From contig NC_058339.1 of the NCBI RefSeq assembly GCF_905475395.1, forward strand, positions 57,111,172 through 57,175,171: a stretch of 64,000 bases of DNA, written 5' to 3'. Under the pieces are notes generated by a model. It made no database searches and was not told the origin of the DNA. It saw only the letters and a program-made list of their open reading frames with translations. Shown here piece after piece: positions 12,801 to 24,724 of the stretch; the first letter of the stretch is position 1, and the number at the start of each line of letters is the position of its first letter. Source of the stretch: Chrysoperla carnea. Its lineage: Eukaryota > Arthropoda > Insecta > Neuroptera > Chrysopidae. A program made the translations under genes and the position numbers.

Positions 12801-12985
12801 TACTCGTATTCTACCTGCTCTGGTTACTTTTATTGAAAATCCTGTTAATTTTCCCAGTTTTCATTGTTCATATCCAGATATAGTGGAATATAAAAAAGTA
12901 CCTAAATGTGAACAATGAAAATTGTGAAAATTAACAGGATTTTCGAAAAATAAAGTAACTAGGGCAGATAGAATATGAGTACCTA
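12798..12985. repeat. Inverted repeat, ~75-bp arms
   Basis: Left arm about 12798-12874 contains 'aggtactcgtattctacctgc', 'aatcctgttaatttt' and 'tttcattgttca'. The right arm at about 12908-12984 carries the reverse complements 'tgaacaatgaaaa', 'aaaattaacaggatt' and 'atgagtacct'. The arms are close to full length with a few mismatches and a ~35-bp spacer. It adjoins the dispersed repeat to its left. Confidence 0.7.
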
Positions 12986-15489
12986 TAACATATCCAAATT
13001 TCAAATCGATAGAGTAAATGGTATAATCGCAGTTCTTGAAATACAACTGTAACTTTAACCGTTCTTATCTGAAAAACCACTTTTCTTTATAAACATTTTT
13101 TTCCGCCAACGAATGTTTAAGAGGAATCTTAAAAAAATTATAAAGTTTCACGCCAATCAAATAATGATTTCACGCCATTGAAAAATGTGTATAGAACCGT
13201 CTTAAAAGAAATATACTATTCAATTGAATCCAACTAACTCTTGTAAAATTTCCAGAATACGTCCTTGATGAATTGCTATTAATTTTTTAATTTACCATTT
13301 TTTTAAATATCTAATAATATACTTTACGACAATTCATTGAAGCATTTTGTAAAAGAACTTAAAATGTGTTTCAGATCAAATTTCTTTTGATATACATATA
13401 TACATATTTGTATACCATAGTCATAAGAATTTATTGTACAATCGTTTCAAGGTTCTCTGTACTTAATAAATTAAGGTTCATAGTTAACTACTTTTTTTAA
13501 ATTCATTTAAAAGATCATAGTTTTGTTAGTAAAGAGAAAAAAATCAGATATTTTTATGCAAATTTACATGGGATCTTATGAATGTCTCTGTTAAACAATG
13601 CCGGAAATTGATGAATTATGAAAAATATGGAACGCTCTTCAATCATAATAAAGAATACCAATAAATATTTGTTACAACCAAAATAGGGTATTCTCCTATA
13701 TTTGAAAAAGTACTTCAAAATGTTGATTTTGCTAATAAAAAGCCACAAAAATTTATTTCGGAAAAATACACACGCTTTTTGCCAACAACTTAAATTAAAT
13801 TTTAAACATTTTCTAAACTGTCAAAAACGCGGGCATCCAATTTGGTGACGTAATATCGGTATTATTATACGAAATAACACACATAAGTTTGACAAATATA
13901 TTCATAGACAACTAATTATAATAAATATAAATATTGATTATCTATGGATATATTATACCCAGCTGTCTACACTAAGTTAGCTGATGGTTCATACCGATAT
14001 GACATCACATCAAGGCTTGCCCGCGTTTTAGGTCACGTGATATACAGTTTAAAAATTACTATTTTTAATTTTAATATTATAAAAGAAAAATGTGCTTTTA
14101 TGACTCAAAATCAGAATATTTAAGTATATTTTTACTAACTAAGTATATTTAACTTTTTTTCAAATTTCATAATTTATTTTTCACTACCGAAAGTACCCTA
14201 TTAATGCCTATTAAATCAGAATCTTGTTTAGGCAGCACATGAAATTCACGATGATACTTCACTTTTAATAATACATATATCATTTACTCAAATTGGCTAA
14301 TCGGATTAACAATTATCACTCAATTTTTTATTTATTCATCTTGATCTATAATATTTAACAATATTTTTAACCGTACAGTACATTAAACAGATGTAACATA
14401 CGGTGTTTATAGTCAGGTGGCCACTCGTATGGATGGCAAGCAGTATAAGATAAACGGCAGGTGATGCGGGTGAACAACATACACATTTGTTTTGGTTGCA
14501 TTTGTTGGACCATAATAATCTACTTGTACAAAATAAAAACAGAACACCTGCCTATACCGGGTGTTAAATCAATGCACAAAATATTAATTAATTTTTTGTG
14601 TTTTTTTAAATTATAAAATAACTTTCTATCAAAAAAGTATGGATTAATAACTGATTATTTTCGAGGCATAGTTTACGAATTTTATGGTCCCTGGTCCAAT
14701 TTTTTGTGCCTTGCTTTGTCATGATCATATTTTAGCAAAATAAAAATCAATGATCTCTCCGTGGCAAGTATGAATTACATCCTGGTCTTACGAACAGCGT
14801 CTAGATCAGTTTCTCGAAAATTTATGCATCTATAGGCGGTGAATATGAAAGGGTCTATGAATAGTCTGGTAAATTTTTTCCGGAGCAGAATTATCAAATA
14901 TTATTTTGCAAAAGACTGGGACTAAAAATCTTTTAATTTTTCGTTGTTCTTGTGATCTCGTTGCGTCTGGAGATGATATTTTCAAGAAAAATATAAATAT
15001 TTTTTTTTTTTTTTCACAATTTGTAAAACAATAATTCTTTTCTGTGATTCTTTCAAAATGAAACCAATTATAAAATATATGCCTTACTTTGTTATCTATC
15101 GATTAGATAAAAAAAATTGTTTCAGAATGAAATTGTAAGAGTATGCCATTCTTATCATACACAAGGTTAAAGTCGTACTTGACCGACATTTTATAAATAT
15201 TACTATATATAACAACAAAAAATTACAATAATTCTTTACCAACATTGTTAGTAAAACCATTATTTTTTTATATGGACGGAAAAATGTAATTTAGTTGAGA
15301 AACGTTAATAAAGTTCTTTAATTTCACATTTACAATTAAAATAATTAATGTACTCCTTCTTAAGTTACACGAAACCTAATACACTCTGTTGTCAAAAACA
15401 TCTGTCAGCGAAGGAATAGTTTTTTAAAAGCAGAAATGATAAAAGTTAAAGTAAAGTTGAAATGATTACCAATCTCCCCATATCGATAT
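12986..15489. other. Gene-free intergenic sequence
   Basis: No gene, RNA or bounded repeat is supported. The segment near 14560 ('ctataccgggtgttaaatc') could be a repeat terminus without a visible partner. Confidence 0.4.
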
Positions 15490-15960
15490 ATGTATATTAT
15501 AAACGTGAAAGTAAGGATATTTGTTTGTTTGTTACGCTTTAACGGAAAAACTACTAAATGGATTTGAATGAAACTATACAATAATATATATAATTTAAAC
15601 AGACTAACACATGAACTATAATTCATAAAGATAAATTTACAAAACAAATTAAAAAATTAAATTTAGTCTATGACATTTTACTACGTCATCTAAGAGTATC
15701 ATTTTGAACTCTAAATTAAAGATTTCTGTAAAAACAGTAGGAGGTACAAATTCATGGCCACCTGCTTATATAACTACTCTAAATGAATCAACACTAATAA
15801 AAAATTGAAAAATGAACATAAATTTTACCTGTGTAAAACAATCCCTACCCAAGTGTTATGGAAGGGTGATAAATGAGAGCAAAAGAGGTGGAGGCTGTAA
15901 CGCGGTGGTTTTTACTTTTAAGCCCAGCAAAGCGGGCCCGTATCAAGCTAGTGTTAAACG
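15490..15960 (+). repeat. Dispersed repeat with (GTTT)n and 'gcgggcc' tail
   Basis: It opens near 15490 with 'tatattataaacgtgaaagtaagg', then TTTGTTTGTTTGTTACGC and 'aaaaactactaaatgg'. It closes with 'agcccagcaaagcgggcccg' and 'caagctagt' near 15920-15955. This opening and closing pair is a widespread pattern among insect non-autonomous elements. Reverse-oriented fragments of the opening occur at 11795-11875 and 17660-17735. No protein is encoded. Confidence 0.6.
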
Positions 15961-17659
15961 TTTTTTTTTTGTAGCGATTTAACATTTGGTCCATTCTACG
16001 AATGGTCAGTTGGAAAAAAAACCAAGCGATAGACATAACCAAAAAAAATATTTTGTGCTAACTGCTAGGATTGATTCGACAGCAGAAATATTTTTTATCA
16101 GACTTTTGAATTATCGCGGATGAGAGAAAAAATTTATTTGCTATTATTGCCTTAAAGTATAAGAGGCGTTGAACAGAGCAAATTACATATTCGATTGAAT
16201 TATTTCAACCAAGTATTATTTCGATTTCATAAACGATAAATAAAAATCTTAAAATAAAGTTTTTAAATGATTAAATGATACTGAATTTCATCGGAGTAAT
16301 AAAGGGTAAAAAGAAAATGTCACACTAAAATATCATTATAATAACCATAATCAGAAAACTAAAAAATATTAGCTCGATAGTGATGAGTTAAAAGAACTCC
16401 TTAGACACGAGTCTATCTCGAATTACAATTTTTAAAAGGGGTTTATTTTTATATTATCCCAATTTATAATAATGAATATTGCACTCTTCAGTAGCTTTAC
16501 ACGTAGTACGTAGTGCGCTTCGCTTCGTCTATTAATATGAATAATACAATATGTCGCCATTGATGTGTTGCCATAATAAAACAAGGATTAATATTACTAC
16601 TTGAATCGGTAGACTGGTCGTAACATCATTTTGAAAACCTACAACAGTATGTATTTAATTTATAAATTATTCATACACTGAACTTGTTATATACACCTGG
16701 TATATTCATATAAAAAAACATATATAAACAAAATAATGCAATTTAAATAAGAATGTATATTTATATTCTACGCTCAATTGTATACATAGTCTACCGCACT
16801 CTAAATACAATATTCATATAACCGCACTCATAACACATATAGGTAAAAAATAATTTCATCTACGGACAGATTTAAGATATTCAAACATCTGCAATCTTAA
16901 AATATTAGAAGCTAGCTGATTTTGAATAAGCAAAACGCGGTGAGACAGTATCCAGCTTTTGGCTCACAATTGCGAGAAAAACAGAAATTCTTAGTCTTAA
17001 AATTGCATAAATTCAATAGAATTTCGGCATAAGCACATACTTAGTCAACTAAATCCAGCAATTTTATTTTCCAGCTGCCCTAACCTGCCCTCCAGCCATG
17101 CTTGGATGTATGAAATAAAAACCGATTTCAATTAAGCGTTTGTTAACTTTGAAAAATTCGTTAAATTATGTTTTCTGCTAATAAAGAAAATTGTATGTAT
17201 TGGGAAAATCATTAACGATGTTAAGCAGTTAATATTGCTGTCATAAGCAAGCTATAATATTTTTAAATAAAACAGCAGCTATCTATGGAATAACTAGATC
17301 ATTAAAAGACTAGGATTTTTCATCATTAGAAAGTTCATTTATACGAATAGTATTGTTGCCAATTACTATGGTTTCTTGACATCCATCTATTTTGTTCAAC
17401 AACTGCTGAAACTCGATTTAAGCCTTATAAGTTATCGTGGTTCAATTTTAAGCCAAAGGTTGCGCATAGCTAAATTACTTTCTCAATAATGATGTACTGT
17501 TAACAATTTTATCAGAACAGATGGCCATGAATTATATTTTTACCATTTTTACATTTTAACGTTTACCGTTTTTACAGAAATATATTTCATTTGTTACTCT
17601 GATATATGAACTATATTATTGTAGAGTTTCAATTCATTCAATAGTTTTTGCTTGTAAGC
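15961..17659. other. Gene-free intergenic sequence
   Basis: No supported gene or RNA. The GC-richer patch near 17075-17105 has no open frame with splice context. Confidence 0.4.
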
Positions 17660-17735
17660 GTCACAAACAAACAAACAAACAAACACGCAAACAAATAAAC
17701 AACCTTACTTTCACATTTATAATATATAGGGATAA
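17660..17735 (-). repeat. Repeat fragment with (CAAA)n microsatellite
   Basis: A run of CAAA units at 17667-17700 is followed by 'ccttactttcacatttataatat', the reverse complement of the opening of the repeat at 15490. The microsatellite is therefore part of that element and not an isolated simple repeat. Confidence 0.65.
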
Positions 17736-18458
17736 TCCATAGTTTGTAAAGATGCATATGATATTAACAGAGGCAATTCTACTCATTGTTGTGCATACTC
17801 AACACCAAGTATAGCCCACTTCTCTCTAATCTTTAGAATTAAATAATTCAAAGAAGCGCTACAGAACAACAATAGAGCTTTTATTTAGGATGCACCAATA
17901 TAAACTATAAAAATAACAATTTGAACCTACAGAATGGTTATGGCTTTTATATCTATGAAAGGAGTTACTGTGTGATTATTATTTATAAACAAATATGACT
18001 CTGCCTTTGGTAAATAGTTTTACACTGTGATAATAAATCATCGTTCGATATTTTGAAACAGAATGAATTCCGAGTCAGAAATGTGCTCGAGAAACTTAAA
18101 ATGTAATTCGCCAATTACATTAAAACTAAGGATATTTTGAGTCGTAGCTTAACCTATTGGAAAATTTTTCTGATTGTACCATTCAGCGCCAGAAAAATAC
18201 ATGAACACCAACATTATTTTCTCAAATGGTTAGAGCATCCATCCAAATATATTATATAATTTGTGAATTATTAGTTCGCCGAGCATATTTCGACCATGGG
18301 ACTTTCATTCGATTCATCGCGACAAAAATACATCAATAAGTACATTTCCAAAATGGGTTTAAGTGGAGCTCAAAAAAACTCCTAATTTTGAAATTACGAT
18401 CGAGTGAAAAAATACCTCTTATCGTAGAATAGCCCGTGTATGTGGATGAGTGTGTTTT

Positions 18459-19005
18459 TATACCATGTATATAAAATATACCAGGGTATACTAAGTTTAG
18501 TCCCAAGTTTGTAACTCTTAAAAATATAGATGCTATGAACAAAATTTTGGTATAGGTGTTCATAAAATCACCTAATTAGTCCATTTTCGGTTGACTGTCT
18601 GTCTGTCTGTCTGTCATCACGATAACGCAAAAACGAAAAGAGATTTCAAGCTAGAATATTTATAGCGTGCTTAGGACGTAAAAAGTGAGATCGAGTTCGT
18701 GAATAGGAAAATAGGTCTATTGGGCCTTGGGTCCATCTTGTAAACCGTTAGAGATAGAACAAAAGTTTAAATGTAAAAAATGTTTCTTATAAAAAAATAA
18801 ACAACTTTTGTTTGAAACATTTTTTCGTAAATATCACTGTTTACCCGTGAGAGCACAAATTATGCGAAAATTGTACAGTATGTATTATATGGGAATATCA
18901 GTTATATATGTGTGACATGTATGTATGTGTAATGTGATCAACAAATTATGTCTATATCTATAACATGGTATTTCAACAATAGTCAATTGTTTGTTTTCAC
19001 TTGTT
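18459..19005 (+). mobile_element. INE-1/DINE-1-like repeat, copy 4
   Basis: It begins TATACCATGTATATAAAATA and continues CCAGGGTATACTAAGTTTAG, the copy in which the likeness to the INE-1 'GGTATACTAG' block is clearest. A (GTCT)5 tract lies at about 18594-18616. The 3' hairpin is partly deleted (AACAATAGTCAATTG), and the copy ends TTTTCACTTG followed by T-runs. Confidence 0.7.
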
Positions 19006-20669
19006 TTAATTAAAATCTTTAAAAAGCATTTTAGCTGGAAAATTTTATTTTCATCTGAAAAATATCTATTTTAATACAACATTTGTTCTTCAAGTACATA
19101 TTATACATATAAAGTATAGTTAGTTGTTGATAAGACTTATAAGTGAAACAATAATGTATTGTTCTTATTATAAAATATAATACACAGTATTTTAAAAGCA
19201 ATATATTTTTCATTCAAAAACAAAGTTTAAAAAAAATTCAACAAAACAATATTGTAGTTTAAAAATATAAAAAAACGATCAAGTGTGAACAGAAACCCTG
19301 TTAAGTATTCAGAAAAAAAAAATCCCGTTTAAAGAGTACCAGCTACTAACAGAAATGCATCAATCAAATCGTATATGCCCCTTAATATTTATATTATTGG
19401 AAACGTACTCATTAACTATTGTACTCACTACCGCAAGGAGAAAATACGGCATCGGGGATAAATAAGTTTGGGCCCTTACTCCCAATCATTTCAACAAACA
19501 CTATGTAATATGGCACAATAATATATGCTGATTTTAGGAGGCAAAGGGTAATCAAAATTTGTAGGCTTTGTTATTTTATTGAATCAACACACCTCCAAAG
19601 ATATTTCTCAAAATTTTTTGTTAAACCAACAAATGAGCAGATGAACAGATTATTCTTCAATTTTAAGAATTACTGCTCAATAAGAAATATTTCCGCGCCC
19701 CCGTAAGAAACAGAGCTCTTCACTTACAAGAATTTTCGCTGAAGAAAAATTTGCTAGGTTAAACACAATAAAAGCAACAATAATTTTTAGTTTCATGTTG
19801 TAATGGTCTCTAGAAACGGTCACATTAATATTGCCACCTTCTCTATTATTTGGTACGATATCCTAAAACATCATGTTGATATTATAATACTTAATAATTT
19901 TAATTGTTAGTACTCTAGCATATTAGTACTTGGTAATGATTTATAAATTACAGTTAAGGCTACAGATTTTCAACTGTGGGGTCATATAAAAATATAAAGA
20001 AAAAAATGTTATCAAGCCGATCGAAAATTCGTCATCCAAATTAAGAGAAACAGTGTGGTGTTTTCCGTAAGAGACGAGAGAAACAAGACCAATATATTTT
20101 TGTATTTGACAGATATTTTTTCCTTTAATCGAATATAAAATTAAGATAAAAGGTAATATGACTGGTAGGAGTCTCAATTTTCTGGTTTTTTCAAATTAAT
20201 TTTAGATTAGAAAACATGTTACCATATGGCTACGCCGGACTGGAAAGGATTACATCTATTAAAATGCACCTTTTTATCACAAAACTTCAAATTGTTGTTA
20301 ATTATTTTAATAACAATATTACTTTTTCTTAAATTTTGTCAAAACTGTGGAATAGAGACAGCACGAGTTTCAAAACAGGACAATTGATAGGCTACTCTCG
20401 CCTCGACTTTAAACTATGATGCAGATAAAAATTAGCATTGCATTAAAATGGAATTCAGAGTTCGTTAGTAGTTATTAATATAAACGTAATTTTCAAAAAC
20501 ATTAATTTTTGAAGGGATAATATTCAAAATTTAACAATTAACTAAAAGAAGTTCAGAATTAAGAACCTTTTTATGAAAATTTCAGACAGGCAAACGAAAA
20601 TGAACTAATTTTCGAATATGATTTTATGAATACCTAATATCAAAATTTATGTTGAAGCCTCAATATTTG
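19006..20669. other. Gene-free intergenic sequence
   Basis: No gene or bounded repeat is supported. A 78-codon frame on - near 19941-20177 has no recognisable features and no splice context. Confidence 0.4.
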
Positions 20670-20672
20670 TAC

Positions 20673-20733
20673 GCCTTAAAAACTTCGGACTAAACCTAAT
20701 ATACTTTGGTATATTTCATATACAGGGTAAAAT
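20673..20733 (-). repeat. INE-1-like repeat, 5'-end fragment
   Basis: The sequence 'aaacttcggactaaacctaatatac' followed by 'ggtatatttcatata' is the reverse complement of the first ~60 bp of the INE-1-like family. The rest of the element is absent. Confidence 0.65.
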
Positions 20734-23424
20734 TAAAAAATAATAAATTTTCGTAGCCCGTTCATAAATGATCGCTAAATAAAACCTCCCAATATCGTCA
20801 CTGCATGAAAATAAACTAATATCATATATCAATAATTGAAGTTCAAAGGTTAGTTACGTAGGAATTAACACTGATTTCTGATATTAGTCACGAATTGTAA
20901 ACTATATTATAATTAACAATAAACTCGAAAACAAATCGATTCCCAATTAATAATTTACTTGAAATTCATGCATAGTTCGCATAGAATTGAAACTATATCG
21001 TTGCGTTTAGAACCGAATTTAACGCCGTGAATAATTGAATTACGTATACAGATTACCCAAAATTATGACTTGACTAAAGAATTACAAGTTTTAAACAATA
21101 ATAAAATGTAATTCTTTATCAAATACCATCAACTTTCCTATAGCTAACTGTTTACGTTTTCGTGGAAGACGAACATTTTTAGATTGCAAACTGATTTTAA
21201 CATATTTTTAAGTTGTGATGGGCTAGTAAAGTGCTTGGTATTATGGCATGAAGGAGGTGTTGTAAATTCAAATATCCTAAATACATCTTAATTTCTCCAC
21301 ATTAATTTAACATTTATGTCATAATTTTGCCTGTATTTCTTAATAAATGGGATATATTTTTAATATAAGGTGAAAATAGCAAATTTGCTGCCACTGGCGC
21401 TCTGTCTCAGTTCTTCATTCAACGAATAATGACTTGTTGATTTTATTTTTAAATAAATAAACAGCATTAATTAATTCAGTTCGTAATTAATATTAAGTTA
21501 TAAAAATTATTATACAATATATTATTAATTATTTTTATAAATTAAAAAAAAGTTTATGATTATATAGTTTTACTACACAACATTCTGTAAAATAAATAAT
21601 TTTACTTAAGGTTAGTTATGTATTTATGACTTTAATTAATATGCAAATTTTCAAGTGTCGGAAATAATATCTCATGCAAGATAAGTATTATCTTCGTGCA
21701 CGCTTTTAATCATAGATCAGGTTGCGGAAGAAGTTTAGTTTAGTTTTGAAAGCTTTGGAGAATTGTGATGTCATAGAAAATATCACACAGTCTTAAAATA
21801 CTCTATGAGGCCCAAAATTGAGCTTGAGAATTGTTGCAGTTACCCTCAACAGCATCACAAAGAGGATTTTCGAAGATAGCTCTAAGTACTCCTCAAGTTA
21901 TCGAATAACTCGAGAAGTACTTTTTCGAAAATTCCTTTGATGCATTTTCTTCATTTTCACAAGTATATAGGTGCAAATCTATCAGCATTTCACTTTTGTT
22001 TGAAAGTTCATGCTGCTTAGAATTTTCAATAGTTTTTTCAAACTTCGGGCAACATTACGAAATCTTGTCGAGTACCAGCATTATCATTAAAACTTAGACA
22101 CGACTAAGAAAGATCCCTTAGAGATTTTTGCTTTAGTAACAAATGTAAGGTACGTACCAAAATTTTTAGATCAAAGAGAAGCAAGATAGGTTGTTGCAAC
22201 TTGAGCGAATAATAACTGCTAATATTAATTTAATCAATACCATTTTAGCAAAATATATTAAAGCTTTTTTGTTTTTGAAAGTTTATTTTCCGTTAAAGCA
22301 TCGCTTCAAAAATTGCTAGAGGCCTGATACAGTTCAAATTAATTTAAATACTAGTTCAATGATGAAATTAGTTATGGCATATTCAAAACATAAGAGGAAA
22401 TCAGTTTGTAAGTTCTTGGAAATTGGCATTGAATTATAAACGGGTAGCAGAATTTTAGTTTCGAACAAACTGTGCCTACCCTTCAAAATTTTAACAGACA
22501 GTAATGATTAATAATTGTGAGTTTCCATTAGCAAATCCGTATGGCGAACCCTAATGACTTGAATCGATGTTTTTTTATAACACAAGGACATATTTCACAC
22601 ATTAACCGAAAATTTATTTAGGAGGACTCCGGATACTTATTTATCCCTAGCTCCATTGAAAATACTATGAATCTTGACTAATTTAAAAATTTATTGGTAA
22701 TATATTTGAATATATTATTATTCAACTAATCAACTATATTTCAAATTTCGTGGGCTACTTACAGTAATAAAAGCTTAATTGACAGTAAAACACAGGCGGA
22801 TTGATGGAAAATTTATAATCCCGCTTTCAGTATTTTTGAATAAGCCTTTTTTCGTAATTACTTACTTTAAGGTGCCGTTCTAGTAGGTATTTATTTCATA
22901 GCCCTTAACATTATGAATTAATAATAATTGTATAACATTTTTGTTTTATTCAAAAACAATTTCGATATATATAACAAATAAAATTTTATATAGTGAATAA
23001 GATTATAAGAAGGACATCAATTTTATAAATGAATAAACCAAAATAAACAAAAAAATATTTTATCATACTTGCAAATAAAAATAGACAAAAATTAATAAAT
23101 TCATTCAAAAATAAAAGACATTACGAAAAAAAAGCGTTACATATTCTTACCAAATTATTATAAAATTTGCCTTTAACAAAACACACCGTCGATAACATTT
23201 TTAAATTTTACGATTTCATTATGATTTATCAAATAATTTTAAATTTATCAATTATTAATGTTTAATTATATATTAAAAATCGAAAGATATTTTATTTTTA
23301 TTATTTCACAAACATTCAACACAGATTACAATCAATTAATTAATATTTTCTTCACAAATTTTCAACGATAATATTATAAACAACACACTCCTTACTCAAC
23401 TAGTGTTAAACGCTTACTGGTTGA
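20734..23424. other. Gene-free intergenic sequence
   Basis: AT-rich sequence without a supported gene. Stretches near 21480-21600 and 22920-23330 are almost pure A/T. Confidence 0.45.
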
Positions 23425-24724
23425 CAGATGTTTCCGCGTACTACCATTCAATTTCTCTTCACTCAATACAGTACATGACAATTATGAAGTCATTTATTTT
23501 CCCATATACAGTACGCAACAATTTGTATCTGTAAATAATATCCTGAATTGGACAGAGTTTTTCACATTAAAACGTGCATGTATACACTATATTACACTCG
23601 AAATGTTCACGATCGAGTATCTCCACTCCAAGCACTCAGAAGAAAAAAATTAAAGAATGTTTAAAAATACTTTTTGAAATGAACGAAATATTTCAACTTA
23701 TTTGTTGGATACTGACTAGAGCTAGCACACGATGTAACTAACAAATTTGCCAGTTTCACGCTATAAAAAACAATTTTAAAAACTCAGAATATTTAAATTG
23801 ACAAAAATAATACTTTATAGTTGTCACTGGTTTCACGAGTGATAATTATGAATAAATATTAAAAAATTGCTAAAAATTCTTCCAAACCTAACTGAAATAC
23901 TAAACAATTAACTACCCACGAAAGAAAATATTACCATAAAAATAGGGAGTGTTAAAAATTTGTCTAGGACCTATTATTTGGCCAAAGTATGAAATAATAA
24001 ATATTTCTGCAAGGTGGCCCTTATTATGGTTTTTCACTAAGCGAATAAAAACCATGAGATATTTACTCTTCTCTCCTTTTTCTGTGAAAATTTTACTATG
24101 GCGTACATTTCACAGAAAAAGCAAAGAAGAAATTCTGTAAATATCTCGCCTAGAATCTAGACGATACTTTATGTGCGTCTCTAGCTACACTTCAGCTTCA
24201 TGGTTGAATATATGATTCAAAGGTGGCAGCAGAATGTATTGAAACTTTGACCAGTTTAATTTAAAATTATATTTAAATATTTGTATTTTTAAACTAATTT
24301 ATTTACAAGATAAAAAATTTTCAAATATTTTATGATTACGATTGTCGAAATAGATTAATATTAATCAATTAACTTAAAAAAACAATGTTAATTAGATAAA
24401 ATAATGATTATAATTTTATCACTATATGACGTAACATACACTTTAATGTTAGATAATTTAGAGCATAATACAACCAATACGCTACCACTTCTCTAAACAT
24501 CTTGCATGCGCCAATCAATACCATAACAAAAATAAAACACAAGGTGCATGTGTGTTGCTTCTAGTTTGTTATGAATAAAAATAAATAAACAGAATATTTA
24601 CTAAATTCCAATATTATACAAATTACATTGTTATATTTAAAATTATAATTTAGTGTGTATATATAATCAAATATTATTGAATAATTAAAGGATAAAACCC
24701 GGAAAAGGTTTAAGCAATTCAATT
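23425..24724. promoter_or_regulatory. Upstream region of the WW/CUE gene
   Basis: This 1.3-kb stretch precedes the WW/CUE start codon. It has a short inverted pair, 'gagatatttactcttctctc'-type at 24056-24075 against 'aaatatctcg' near 24138. On the minus strand near 23,425 there is a good donor-like site, CAACCA then GTAAGC, that could end a 5' untranslated exon of a leftward gene. No coding sequence for such a gene is visible to the left. Promoter function is inferred from position alone. Confidence 0.3.

Noticed and set aside
17667-17700. CAAA run as an independent microsatellite
   Set aside because: It belongs to the dispersed repeat also seen at 15490 and 11795.
6846-18563. Similar small proteins starting MNTYDKIFFLASLF in three places (6846-7040 +, 9975-10259 -, 18333-18563 -)
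   Set aside because: All lie on the first ~100 bp of INE-1-like copies. The likeness is inherited from the repeat DNA, the C-terminal parts differ completely, and there is no start-site or codon evidence for a gene.
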